64,000 nt of DNA, taken from NCBI GenBank assembly GCA_020248985.1, contig JADCGL010000002.1, positions 23,023-87,022 of the forward strand. The letters are read 5' to 3'. Below are positions 42,967 to 50,374 of the stretch, piece after piece. Numbering within the stretch: position 1 is the stretch's first letter; the number at the start of each line of letters is the position of its first letter. This DNA comes from Telmatospirillum sp. Its GTDB lineage: Bacteria; Pseudomonadota; Alphaproteobacteria; CACIAM-22H2. A program made the translations under genes and the position numbers. Below the pieces are notes generated by a model. That model had not been told where the DNA came from and made no database searches. It saw nothing but the letters and a program-made list of their open reading frames with translations.

Positions 42967-43001
42967 AAAACGGCGCCGGCATTGCTGCCGACGCCGTTTT
43001 T
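42967..43001. terminator. Bidirectional terminator between DUF350 and fusA
   Basis: AAAACGGCG (42967-42975) and CGCCGTTTT (42992-43000) form a 9-bp stem with an inner CGGC/GCCG; T runs lie on both sides (forward 42997-43001; reverse complement of the A run at 42967-42970). It separates the convergent operons. Confidence 0.85.
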
Positions 43002-43022
43002 GTCGTCTTTGACCCTACGGGA

Positions 43023-45098
43023 TCAGGCCGCGTTCTTGGCCATGATCTCGTCCGCGATGTTGCGCGGAACGGGCTCGTAATGGTCGAACTGCATCGTGAA
43101 GGACGCGCGGCCCTTCGACATCGAGCGCAGATCCGAGATGTAGCCGAACATTTCCGACAGCGGCACGTGGCTGCGGATGATGACCGACGTGGCGATCTGG
43201 TCCTGGCTCTGGATGATGCCGCGGCGGCGGTTCAAGTCGCCCACCACGTCGCCGACATGGTCCGGCGGCGTGGTCACTTCGACGTCCATGATCGGCTCGA
43301 GGATGATCGGGTTGGCCTTCTTCATGCCTTCGCGGAAGCAGGCCTTGCCGGCGATTTCGAACGCGAGGGCGGACGAGTCGACGTCGTGGTACTTGCCTTC
43401 GAGCAGCGTGTACTTGAAGTCGACCGTGGGGAAGCCCGCAAGCACGCCCTGCTCGCACTGCACCTTGATGCCCTTTTCGACGGCCGGGATGAATTCGCGC
43501 GGGATCGAGCCGCCGACGACTTCGTCCTCGAACACCACGCCGCCGTTGCGTTCCATCGGCTCGAACTTGATCTTCACTTCGGCGAACTGGCCGGAGCCGC
43601 CCGACTGTTTCTTGTGCGTGTACACTTCCGTGTGCGCCTTCGAAATCGTCTCGCGATAGGCCACCTGCGGCGAGCCGATATTGGCTTCCACGCCGTATTC
43701 GCGCTTCAGGCGGTCGACGATGATTTCGAGATGCAGCTCGCCCATGCCCGACAGAATCGTCTGGCCCGATTCGTGGTCGGTGCGCAGACGCAAGCTCGGG
43801 TCTTCGGCCACGAGCTTCTGCAGGCCGAGCGCCATCTTTTCGACCGAGTCCTTCGTCTTGGGCTCGACCGCGATGTCGATGACGGGCACCGGAAACGCCA
43901 TGCGCTCGAGGATCACGGGATCTTCGGGTGCGGCAAGCGTGTCGCCGGTCGTCGTGTCCTTGAGGCCCACGAACGCCGCGATGTCGCCGGCGTACACTTC
44001 CTTGATTTCGTCGCGCTTGTCGGCGTGCATCTGGAACATGCGGCCGATGCGCTCCTTGCCGTCCTTCGTGGTGTTGAGCACGGTGTCGCCCGAGCGCAGC
44101 ACGCCCGAATAGACGCGCACGAAGGTGAGGTTGCCGTACTTGTCGTTGATCATCTTGAACGCAAGGGCCGAGAACGGCTCGTCGTCCTTGGCGAGCTTGA
44201 AGCGCTCAGGCTCGCCCTCTTCGGTGACCACGCGCATGCCGCGCACGTCGGCCGGCGACGGCAGATAGTCGACGACCGCGTCGAGCAGCGTCTGCACGCC
44301 CTTGTTCTTGAAGGCCGAGCCGCAGAACACGGGGCGGAATTCGCCCGAAACCGCGCCCTTCTTGATGCAGCGCTTCAGCATCTCGACCGAGACGTCGCCC
44401 TTTTCGTAGAACTCTTCCATCGCCGCGTCGTCCATGCCGAGCACGGTGTCGAGCAGCTGTTGGCGGTACTCCTTGGCCTTTTCGACCAGGTTGTCCGGAA
44501 TCGGGATGTCGTTGAACTTGGCGCCGAGTTCGTCGCCCTGCCACACCACGCCCTTCATCAGCACGAGGTCGACGATGCCCTTGAACTCGCCTTCGGCCCC
44601 GATCGGCAGCTGGCAGATCGCGGTCTTGATGCCGAGCTTCTCGTGCATCGATTCGACGGCCTTGTAGAAGTCGGCCCCCGTGCGGTCCATCTTGTTGATG
44701 AACACGACGCGCGGCACGTTGTAGCGGTCGGCGAGGCGCCAGTTGGTTTCCGACTGCGGCTGCACGCCGGCCACGCCGCAGATCACGAACACGGCCCCGT
44801 CGAGCACGCGCAGCGAGCGGTTCACTTCGATGTTGAAATCGATGTGGCCCGGCGTGTCGATGACGTTGATGCGGTGGCCTTCCCACTCGGCGGTCACGGC
44901 GGCGGACGTGATGGTGATGCCGCGCTCGCGTTCCTGCGCCATGTAGTCGGTCGTGGTGTTGCCGTCGTGCACTTCCCCGATCTTGTGGGACTTGCCCGTG
45001 TAGTAGAGGATGCGCTCGGTCGTCGTGGTCTTGCCGGCGTCGATATGCGCCGTGATGCCGATATTGCGAATCTTCTCGAGCGCGATTGTTCTGGGCAC
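43023..45098 (-). CDS. fusA: Translation elongation factor G
   Basis: This 691-residue GTPase drives ribosomal translocation. G1 is [10 protein letters not shown]3 DTPGH and G4 NKMD, followed by domains II-V ending [29 protein letters not shown]. The start is the GTG at 45098 because GGAGG lies 6 bp upstream and the longer reading is antisense-like. It stands alone, not with rpsL/rpsG/tuf, so it may be either a second EF-G or a moved fusA. A promoter lies at 45251-45279. Confidence 0.95.
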   Translation of the reverse strand: MPRTIALEKIRNIGITAHIDAGKTTTTERILYYTGKSHKIGEVHDGNTTTDYMAQERERGITITSAAVTAEWEGHRINVIDTPGHIDFNIEVNRSLRVLDGAVFVICGVAGVQPQSETNWRLADRYNVPRVVFINKMDRTGADFYKAVESMHEKLGIKTAICQLPIGAEGEFKGIVDLVLMKGVVWQGDELGAKFNDIPIPDNLVEKAKEYRQQLLDTVLGMDDAAMEEFYEKGDVSVEMLKRCIKKGAVSGEFRPVFCGSAFKNKGVQTLLDAVVDYLPSPADVRGMRVVTEEGEPERFKLAKDDEPFSALAFKMINDKYGNLTFVRVYSGVLRSGDTVLNTTKDGKERIGRMFQMHADKRDEIKEVYAGDIAAFVGLKDTTTGDTLAAPEDPVILERMAFPVPVIDIAVEPKTKDSVEKMALGLQKLVAEDPSLRLRTDHESGQTILSGMGELHLEIIVDRLKREYGVEANIGSPQVAYRETISKAHTEVYTHKKQSGGSGQFAEVKIKFEPMERNGGVVFEDEVVGGSIPREFIPAVEKGIKVQCEQGVLAGFPTVDFKYTLLEGKYHDVDSSALAFEIAGKACFREGMKKANPIILEPIMDVEVTTPPDHVGDVVGDLNRRRGIIQSQDQIATSVIIRSHVPLSEMFGYISDLRSMSKGRASFTMQFDHYEPVPRNIADEIMAKNAA

Positions 45099-45250
45099 GA
45101 CAGCCTCCGTCGGAAAGTGCCGGACGCGCACCCCGGTCGGGGCCGCAATCCGGAAATGGGGGTTCGGTTTCCAAGAAAAACCGGACCGACGCCCGTCCCC
45201 GAATCGGGGGGCGGGACGCAAGCCAGCCCGGAAACCTTGAATCGGCGCGG

Positions 45251-45279
45251 GATATATCCTGCCGGGGTGCTCTTGGCAA
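45251..45279 (-). promoter_or_regulatory. Sigma70-type promoter for fusA
   Basis: On the reverse strand TTGCCA (45279-45274) and TATATC (45256-45251) are separated by 17 bp. The leader to the GTG at 45098 would be about 145 nt. No other -35/-10 pair near fusA is as good. Confidence 0.5.
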
Positions 45280-45341
45280 CCCCCGGCCCGATTCCCGCCG
45301 TTTCACTGGCTGATTTAGGGGTTTTGCGCTACGATTCAACC

Positions 45342-45590
45342 ATGCCGAATCCGCCGAGCCCCGAACGCAAAGCCAGCCTGCGCCTGATCAACGCCCAGGC
45401 CGACAAAATCCGCGTCAAGCTGGATCCCAAAGTGCTCGAACGCGCCAAGTGCGTGGTCGAGGGCGGCGAGATCTACGACAAAGCCGCCGCCCAAAAAGTC
45501 GTCGGCGAGTTCCTGAAGGCCAAAAACCGCCGCGACGGCGGGGTCTTCCAGCAGGAACTGCAAGCCCGCCTGCGCGGCATAAAGCACTAA
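45342..45590 (+). CDS. Hypothetical small protein
   Basis: This 82-residue charged protein (MPNPPSPERKASLRLINAQADKIRVKL..., ending QELQARLRGIKH) has no signal peptide and no membrane segment. It is Lys/Arg-rich and probably helical. I do not recognise the family. It lies between divergent fusA and the convergent 45603 gene; no strong Shine-Dalgarno precedes the ATG, so coding is likely but not certain. Confidence 0.55.
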   Translation: MPNPPSPERKASLRLINAQADKIRVKLDPKVLERAKCVVEGGEIYDKAAAQKVVGEFLKAKNRRDGGVFQQELQARLRGIKH

Positions 45591-45602
45591 GCCTTTTTCC
45601 GA

Positions 45603-45845
45603 CTATTGCCGTTCCTGCGTGCCGATGCGCCTGCCGGCTGCGTCGCGCACGACCATGCGCTTGGGCCCGTCGGGCTCGATGGTGCCGGTGCGCCTGCCAG
45701 CCGCATCGCGCAAAATCTGGCGCCCGCTCGGCTCGATCTCGATCGTTCTGGTCCGCCGCCCGAGCGCATCGCGCTGGACAAGCGTTTCGGCCAAGGCCGG
45801 CCCGACAAGTGCGGCAAAAACCGCCGCGGTGATGAAAATGCGCAT
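45603..45845 (-). CDS. Small secreted protein with three RDAxGRR repeats
   Basis: This 80-residue protein has a signal peptide (about 1-19, ending PALAETL) and three tandem repeats with a 21-residue period: RDALGRRTRT at 25-34, RDAAGRRTGT at 46-55 and RDAAGRRIGT at 67-76. The repeat resembles short DxxGRxxG motifs of secreted repeat proteins. Nothing else is recognisable. It sits between a small gene and the Agt-like glycosyltransferase, with a 44-bp gap. Function unknown. Confidence 0.65.
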   Translation of the reverse strand: MRIFITAAVFAALVGPALAETLVQRDALGRRTRTIEIEPSGRQILRDAAGRRTGTIEPDGPKRMVVRDAAGRRIGTQERQ

Positions 45846-45889
45846 CGTGTCGCCTCTTCCTGGAAGCGACAACGCGCAGGCGGCCAGAG

Positions 45890-46966
45890 CTATTCGGCCG
45901 CCTGCGCAGTCGGCCCGCCGGCATTGCGCGGGCGCAGATGGTCGGCGAATTGCCGGGCACACTCGGCCCAGCTGTAGCGCATGGCGTGGGCGCGGGCGCG
46001 CTCGCGCGGGATTTCGAGCGCGCGCAGGCAGGCCGCGCGAAGGTCGGAATCCATCGCACCGCCGGACTGGTCGGGCGAAACGTCGCCCAAAACGTCGAGC
46101 GGGCCCGTGACCGGGAAGGCCGCCACCGGCGTGCCGCAGGCCATGGCTTCCAGCAGCACGAGGCCGAACGTGTCGGTCTTGGACGGGAACACGAACACGT
46201 CGGCGGCCGCATAGACGCTCGCGAGTTCCTTCTGCTGCAGCACGCCGAGATACGACACCGTCGGATATTTGGCCTTCAGCGACGCCATCGCCGGCCCCTC
46301 GCCCACGACCCATTTGGAGCCCGGCAGGTCGAGGGCCAAAAACGCTTCGACGTTCTTTTCGACCGCCACGCGCCCGACATAGACGAAGATCGGCGGCTTG
46401 GTCTGCAGCCGGTCGCGCGGGCCCGGCTTGAAGATTTCGAGATCCACGCCGCGCGTCCACAGCACGACGTTTTTGAAGCCCCATTTGTCGAGATCGGCTT
46501 TGACCGTCGGCGTGGGCACCATCACGCGGCTGGCGGGTGCGTGGAAGCGGCGCAGCACCGAATAGCTGATGCCGACGGGGAGTTTCGTGCGCGCTTCCAC
46601 ATATTCGGGAAAGCGCGTGTGGTAGGCGGTCGTGAACGGCAGGCCGCGCGCGAGGCAGGCTTTGCGCGCCGCCCAGCCGAGCGGGCCCTCGGTCGCGATA
46701 TGCACGGCGTCGGGCGCAAAGCGATCGAGAATTCTGCCAACACTGCCCGCACCGGCCAGCGACAGCCGAATCTCGGGATAGGTGGGGCACGGAAACGTCG
46801 TGAAAAGTTCGGGTGCGACCATCTCGACCGTGTGGCCCGCAAGCTCGAGCTCGCGCTTGGTTTCGGTCAGCGTGCGCACCACGCCATTGACCTGCGGACG
46901 CCACGCATCCGTCACGATCGCGATGCGCAAAGCTTTGCGCGAGTCCGCGTTGCCGGAATCGATCAT
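45890..46966 (-). CDS. agt: Family 4 glycosyltransferase, Agt-like (diacylglycerol glucosyltransferase candidate)
   Basis: This 358-residue GT-B enzyme has the opening RIAIVTDAWRPQVNGVVRTLTETKRELELAGH, the acceptor-side FTTAYHTRFPEYVEART and the donor-site GLVLLEAMACGTPVAAFPVTGP, the E-x7-E motif. It overlaps a PlcP-like phosphoesterase by ATGA. In marine Alphaproteobacteria, plcP and agt form an operon that replaces phospholipids with glycolipids under phosphate starvation; this gene matches that pattern. Alternatively it could be another diacylglycerol or mannosyl transferase. Confidence 0.75.
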   Translation of the reverse strand: MIDSGNADSRKALRIAIVTDAWRPQVNGVVRTLTETKRELELAGHTVEMVAPELFTTFPCPTYPEIRLSLAGAGSVGRILDRFAPDAVHIATEGPLGWAARKACLARGLPFTTAYHTRFPEYVEARTKLPVGISYSVLRRFHAPASRVMVPTPTVKADLDKWGFKNVVLWTRGVDLEIFKPGPRDRLQTKPPIFVYVGRVAVEKNVEAFLALDLPGSKWVVGEGPAMASLKAKYPTVSYLGVLQQKELASVYAAADVFVFPSKTDTFGLVLLEAMACGTPVAAFPVTGPLDVLGDVSPDQSGGAMDSDLRAACLRALEIPRERARAHAMRYSWAECARQFADHLRPRNAGGPTAQAAE

Positions 46967-47805
46967 CGCACCGTCTCCATCATGTCGAGCTGCCGCACCT
47001 CGGCCCAATGCACGATCTGGAATTTTCCGTCCCAGTCTTCGACCAGGGCCGTGCAGCTTTCGACCCAGTCGCCGTCGTTCATGTAGGCGATGCCGTCGAT
47101 GTCGCGGATTTCGGCCTTGTGGATGTGGCCGCAGATCACGCCGTCGAGCCCGCGCCGGCGCGCTTCGGCGGCCAGCGCCTGCTCGAAATCGTCGATGTAC
47201 TTGACCGCGTTCTTGACCTTGTTCTTGAGCCAGGCCGACAGCGACCAGTAGCGGAAGCCGAAGGCGCGGCGCCCGCGGTTGAACCATTCGTTCGACCAGA
47301 GCGCGAAATTGTAGGCGTGGTCGCCCAGGAAGGCGAGCCAGCGCGCGTAGCGCACAATGCCGTCGAAAGCGTCGCCGTGGATGACGAGCATCTTGCGGCC
47401 GTCGGCGGTGGTGTGGACCGCGTCGCCCGCCACATAGACGCCGCCGAAATGCAGATCGAGATAGTCGCGCAGCATTTCGTCGTGGTTGCCGGGGATGTAG
47501 ACGACCTCGGTGCCTTTGCGCGCCTTGCGCAGCATCTTCTGCACCACGTCGTTGTGCGACTGGTGCCAGAACCAGCTCTGCTTCATGCGCCAGCCATCGA
47601 CGATGTCGCCCACCAGATAGAGCTTGTCGCTTTCGTTGTAGCGCAGGAAATCGAGCAGGAAATCGGCTTTGCAGCCGCGCGTGCCGAGATGGATGTCGGA
47701 CACGAAAATGGCGCGCCAGCGCTTCACGCCGGCTTCGTCGGGCAAGGCGCCGCGATCGAGGCCGTCGGGTTCGAAGCGCATCCGATTGTCCACAAAACGA
47801 TCCAC
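46963..47805 (-). CDS. plcP: Calcineurin-like phosphoesterase, PlcP-like phospholipase C candidate
   Basis: This 280-residue metallophosphoesterase contains FVSDIHLGTRG (D-x-H), LYLVGDIVDGW (GD), YIPGNHDEM (GNHD) and VIHGDAFD plus CGHIHKAEI, the full dimetal site. The fold is close to UDP-2,3-diacylglucosamine diphosphatase (LpxH-like); PlcP of SAR11 and rhizobia is a member that acts on phospholipids. The start is the GTG at 47805 or the ATG eight codons on; neither has a clean Shine-Dalgarno. The four-base overlap with the glycosyltransferase supports PlcP. Confidence 0.7.
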   Translation of the reverse strand: MDRFVDNRMRFEPDGLDRGALPDEAGVKRWRAIFVSDIHLGTRGCKADFLLDFLRYNESDKLYLVGDIVDGWRMKQSWFWHQSHNDVVQKMLRKARKGTEVVYIPGNHDEMLRDYLDLHFGGVYVAGDAVHTTADGRKMLVIHGDAFDGIVRYARWLAFLGDHAYNFALWSNEWFNRGRRAFGFRYWSLSAWLKNKVKNAVKYIDDFEQALAAEARRRGLDGVICGHIHKAEIRDIDGIAYMNDGDWVESCTALVEDWDGKFQIVHWAEVRQLDMMETVR

Positions 47806-47909
47806 AAGCCCACCCCATATATGGATGTCGTCAGGAATTCATCTTCTGTATATTGTTTTTATGCTAGTAAACTTAAGTGAATATTCCATTGCGGTCGAAT
47901 ATCTTCGTA

Positions 47910-47938
47910 ACTTCACAGGAACGTCATCGCCATGTCAC
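47910..47938. promoter_or_regulatory. Pho-box-like triple repeat at the plcP/DAG-kinase divergent region
   Basis: ACTTCAC (47910-47916), ACGTCAT (47921-47927) and ATGTCAC (47932-47938) are separated by 4 bp each, so TCAC/TCAT recur every 11 bp as in the phn array. The third unit covers the ATG of the DAG-kinase gene. It could control plcP-agt or mark an alternative start of the kinase. The direction of action is unresolved. Confidence 0.5.
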
Positions 47939-48825
47939 AAGACCTCGTAGGCCCCGTGCCGCTGCTCGTGGTCTACAACCCGATCGCCGGGCGGCGCCGG
48001 CGCCGTTTTCTGTCGCGCGTGCTCGAAGCGCTCGAAGCCCGCGCGGCCTCGGTGCGGCTCGAGCCCACGCAAGCGCGCGGCGATGCCGAAGCGCTCGCGC
48101 GCGCCGCGGCCGCGACAGGAGCCGCACGGTTGGTTGTGGCCGGCGGCGACGGTACGATCAACGAAGCGCTGAACGGGCTCAGCGGCAGTTCGGTGGCGCT
48201 CGGCATCGTGCCGCTCGGAACCGCCAACGTGCTGGCGGCCGAATTGGGCCTCGGCACATCGGCGAAAAACGTCGCGGCGGCGATCATGGACGGCCGGCCG
48301 CGCAGCGTGACGCTCGGCACCGTCAACGGGCGCCGCTTTTCGATGATGGCGGGCGTGGGGTTCGACGCGCATGTGGTGCGCGACGTGTCGAGCAAGCTCA
48401 AGCGCGCCATCGGCAAGGGCGCTTACGTGCTCGAGACGCTGCGCCAGCTCGTCGTCTACAACAACAAATTCTACGACATACGCGTCGACGGCGTGCCGAT
48501 GCGCGCCGCGTCGCTTTTGATCTGCAACGGCCACTATTACGGCGGCCAATTCGTCGCCGCCCCGCAAGCGCGCCTCGAATCGCCGGAGCTGCAGGTGGTG
48601 CTGTTCCAGCGCGCCGGGCGGTTTGCGACGATCCGCTATGCGCTGGCCCTCGCCACGGGCCGCCTGCCCACGCGGCCCGACGTGCGCATCCTGGCCGCGC
48701 AGACGATCGAGATCGACGGCCCGGTCGGCGAACCCGTGCAAGGCGACGGCGACGTGATCGCGCACCTGCCCGCCAAATTCGAAGCGCTGCGCGCCGCGGC
48801 AATTCTCGTCGGCCCGCCCGCCTAA
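47932..48825 (+). CDS. Diacylglycerol kinase-family lipid kinase
   Basis: This 297-residue kinase (DagK/YegS-like) has the nucleotide-binding motif VVAGGDGTINEALNG and conserved PLGTANVLA. It should phosphorylate diacylglycerol or another lipid. The position beside PlcP and Agt suggests it recycles the diacylglycerol that PlcP releases. The ATG at 47932 overlaps the third Pho-like unit; a GTG at 47956 (codon 9, before LLVVYNP) is possible. The gene ends with a 4-bp overlap to the convergent Lrp gene. Confidence 0.85.
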   Translation: MSQDLVGPVPLLVVYNPIAGRRRRRFLSRVLEALEARAASVRLEPTQARGDAEALARAAAATGAARLVVAGGDGTINEALNGLSGSSVALGIVPLGTANVLAAELGLGTSAKNVAAAIMDGRPRSVTLGTVNGRRFSMMAGVGFDAHVVRDVSSKLKRAIGKGAYVLETLRQLVVYNNKFYDIRVDGVPMRAASLLICNGHYYGGQFVAAPQARLESPELQVVLFQRAGRFATIRYALALATGRLPTRPDVRILAAQTIEIDGPVGEPVQGDGDVIAHLPAKFEALRAAAILVGPPA

Positions 48826-49268
48826 GCGACGGCCCCCGCCTCCGCGCGCCATTCGCGCATCACGAAGATCGTGCGCGTGGTCGCCACACCGCGCACGCTT
48901 TGCACGCGCGCCAGCATGAGGTCGGCGAAGTCCTGCAGGTTTTTGGCGAACACTTCGAGGAACACGTCCTGGTCGCCGGTCACCACATAGCCCACCGCAA
49001 CGCCGGGAATGGCCGCCAGCGTCTGCGCCAACTCTTCGGCCGAGATCGACGGATCGCGCGTCACACCCACAAAGGCGCGCACCGTGAGGCCAAGCTTCGC
49101 GCGGTCGATGCGCGCGCCGTAGCCTTCGATGATGCCCGCCTTTTCGAGGCGCGCGATGCGGCGCGAGATCGCCGAATGCGACAGCCCGACCTTGGCCTCG
49201 AGCTCGAGATTGCTCGCGCGCGCGTTTTTTGTCAGTGCCGCCAGAATGCGGTCGTCGAATTCGTCCAC
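48822..49268 (-). CDS. Lrp/AsnC-family transcriptional regulator
   Basis: This 148-residue regulator has an N-terminal winged helix (about 1-55: LDDRILAALTKNARASNLELEAKVGLSHSAISRRIARLEKAGII in altered form) and a C-terminal RAM ligand domain with PGVAVGYVVTGDQDVFLEVFAKN. The start is the GTG at 49268. It is divergent from a threonine dehydratase/dehydrogenase E1 operon, so it likely controls amino-acid breakdown. Two AT-rich palindromes lie in the gap. Confidence 0.9.
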   Translation of the reverse strand: MDEFDDRILAALTKNARASNLELEAKVGLSHSAISRRIARLEKAGIIEGYGARIDRAKLGLTVRAFVGVTRDPSISAEELAQTLAAIPGVAVGYVVTGDQDVFLEVFAKNLQDFADLMLARVQSVRGVATTRTIFVMREWRAEAGAVA

Positions 49269-49271
49269 GCC

Positions 49272-49353
49272 AAAAATCCCCGATTTTTCAGTCCATCTTG
49301 CAAAATCTTTGCATTTTTCTTTCGATTCGCGCCACAAAAATCAAGTTTTTGAT
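49272..49353. promoter_or_regulatory. AT-rich palindromes, candidate Lrp operators
   Basis: AAAAATC-CCC-GATTTTT (49272-49288) is a 7-bp-arm palindrome beside the Lrp start; ATCAA-N4-TTGAT (49340-49353) is a second, inside an imperfect longer one. Both stand out from the GC-rich background and fit the AT-rich, symmetric sites bound by Lrp proteins. Confidence 0.5.
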
Positions 49354-49402
49354 ATTTTGGCGCCGATGATCGCACATGCGCCGCGCATGGTATTGTTGCC
49401 GC

Positions 49403-50374
49403 ATGTTCAGTCTCAAAGAGCTCGAAGACGCCACCGCCTTGGTGCACGCGCATTTCCAGGCGACCCCGCAATATGCGTGGCCATTGCTGGCCGCGCGCAC
49501 CGGCGCGTACGTGGTCGTCAAACACGAGAACCACACGCCGGTCGGTGCCTTCAAGATTCGCGGCGGACTCGTCTATTTCGCGCGCCTGAAGGCCGAGCGC
49601 CCGCATGTGAAGGGCGTGGTGTCGGCCACGCGCGGCAATCACGGCCAGAGCCTTGCCTATGCGGGTGCAAAAGCCGGCGTGCCCGTCGCGATCGTGGTAC
49701 CGCGCGGCAATTCGGTCGAGAAGAACGCGGCGATGCGCAGCCTCGGCGCCGAGCTCATCGAATACGGTGCCGATTTCGACGAGGCGCGCGGGCACGCGGC
49801 CGAACTTGCAAAAACGCGCGGCTACGAATTCGCACCATCCTTCCAGCGCGATCTCGTGCTCGGCGTGGCGACCTACGCCTACGAGCTGTTCGCGGCACAC
49901 CGCGATCTCGACACGGTCTATGTGCCGATCGGGCTCGGCTCGGGCATTTGCGGCCTCATCCGCACGCGCGATCTTCTGGGCCTCGCAACCAAAGTCGTCG
50001 GCGTCGTGTCGGACCATGCGAACGCCTACAAGCTCTCGCTCGACGCGGGCCGCGTGGTCGAAACCAATTCGGCGCGCACCTTCGCCGACGGCATGGCGGT
50101 GCGGGTACCCTCGGCCGAAGCGCTCGCGATCATAGCGGCGGGGGCGGCGCGCATCGTGTCGGTCGGCGAGGACGCGATCGCGGCCGCCATGCGCGCCTAT
50201 TTCGAAGACACGCACAACGTGGCCGAAGGAGCCGGTGCCGCCCCGCTTGCGGCCTTGATGCAGGAGAAAGACGGCATGCAGGGCAAAAAGATCGGCCTCA
50301 TCCTGTGCGGCGGCAATGTCGACACGCCGGTTTTCCGCACCGTGCTTGGCGGCCAGACGCCGGTGCCGGCATGA
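49403..50374 (+). CDS. Threonine/serine dehydratase (PLP fold type II)
   Basis: This 323-residue enzyme converts threonine to 2-oxobutyrate and ammonia. The PLP lysine is Lys51 in HTPVGAFKIRGG; the phosphate loop is IGLGSGICG, and SATRGNHGQS is the Asn-substrate loop. There is no C-terminal ACT domain, so it resembles the catabolic TdcB type. The ATG at 49403 is chosen to start at MFSLKELEDA. It overlaps the next gene by ATGA and is divergent from an Lrp gene. Substrate might also be a related hydroxy-amino acid. Confidence 0.88.
   Translation: MFSLKELEDATALVHAHFQATPQYAWPLLAARTGAYVVVKHENHTPVGAFKIRGGLVYFARLKAERPHVKGVVSATRGNHGQSLAYAGAKAGVPVAIVVPRGNSVEKNAAMRSLGAELIEYGADFDEARGHAAELAKTRGYEFAPSFQRDLVLGVATYAYELFAAHRDLDTVYVPIGLGSGICGLIRTRDLLGLATKVVGVVSDHANAYKLSLDAGRVVETNSARTFADGMAVRVPSAEALAIIAAGAARIVSVGEDAIAAAMRAYFEDTHNVAEGAGAAPLAALMQEKDGMQGKKIGLILCGGNVDTPVFRTVLGGQTPVPA

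Noticed and set aside
45603..45845. Rhs/YD-repeat toxin fragment
   Set aside because: Repeats are RDAxGRR in an 80-residue secreted protein with a signal peptide, lacking YD-repeat core length and toxin domain.
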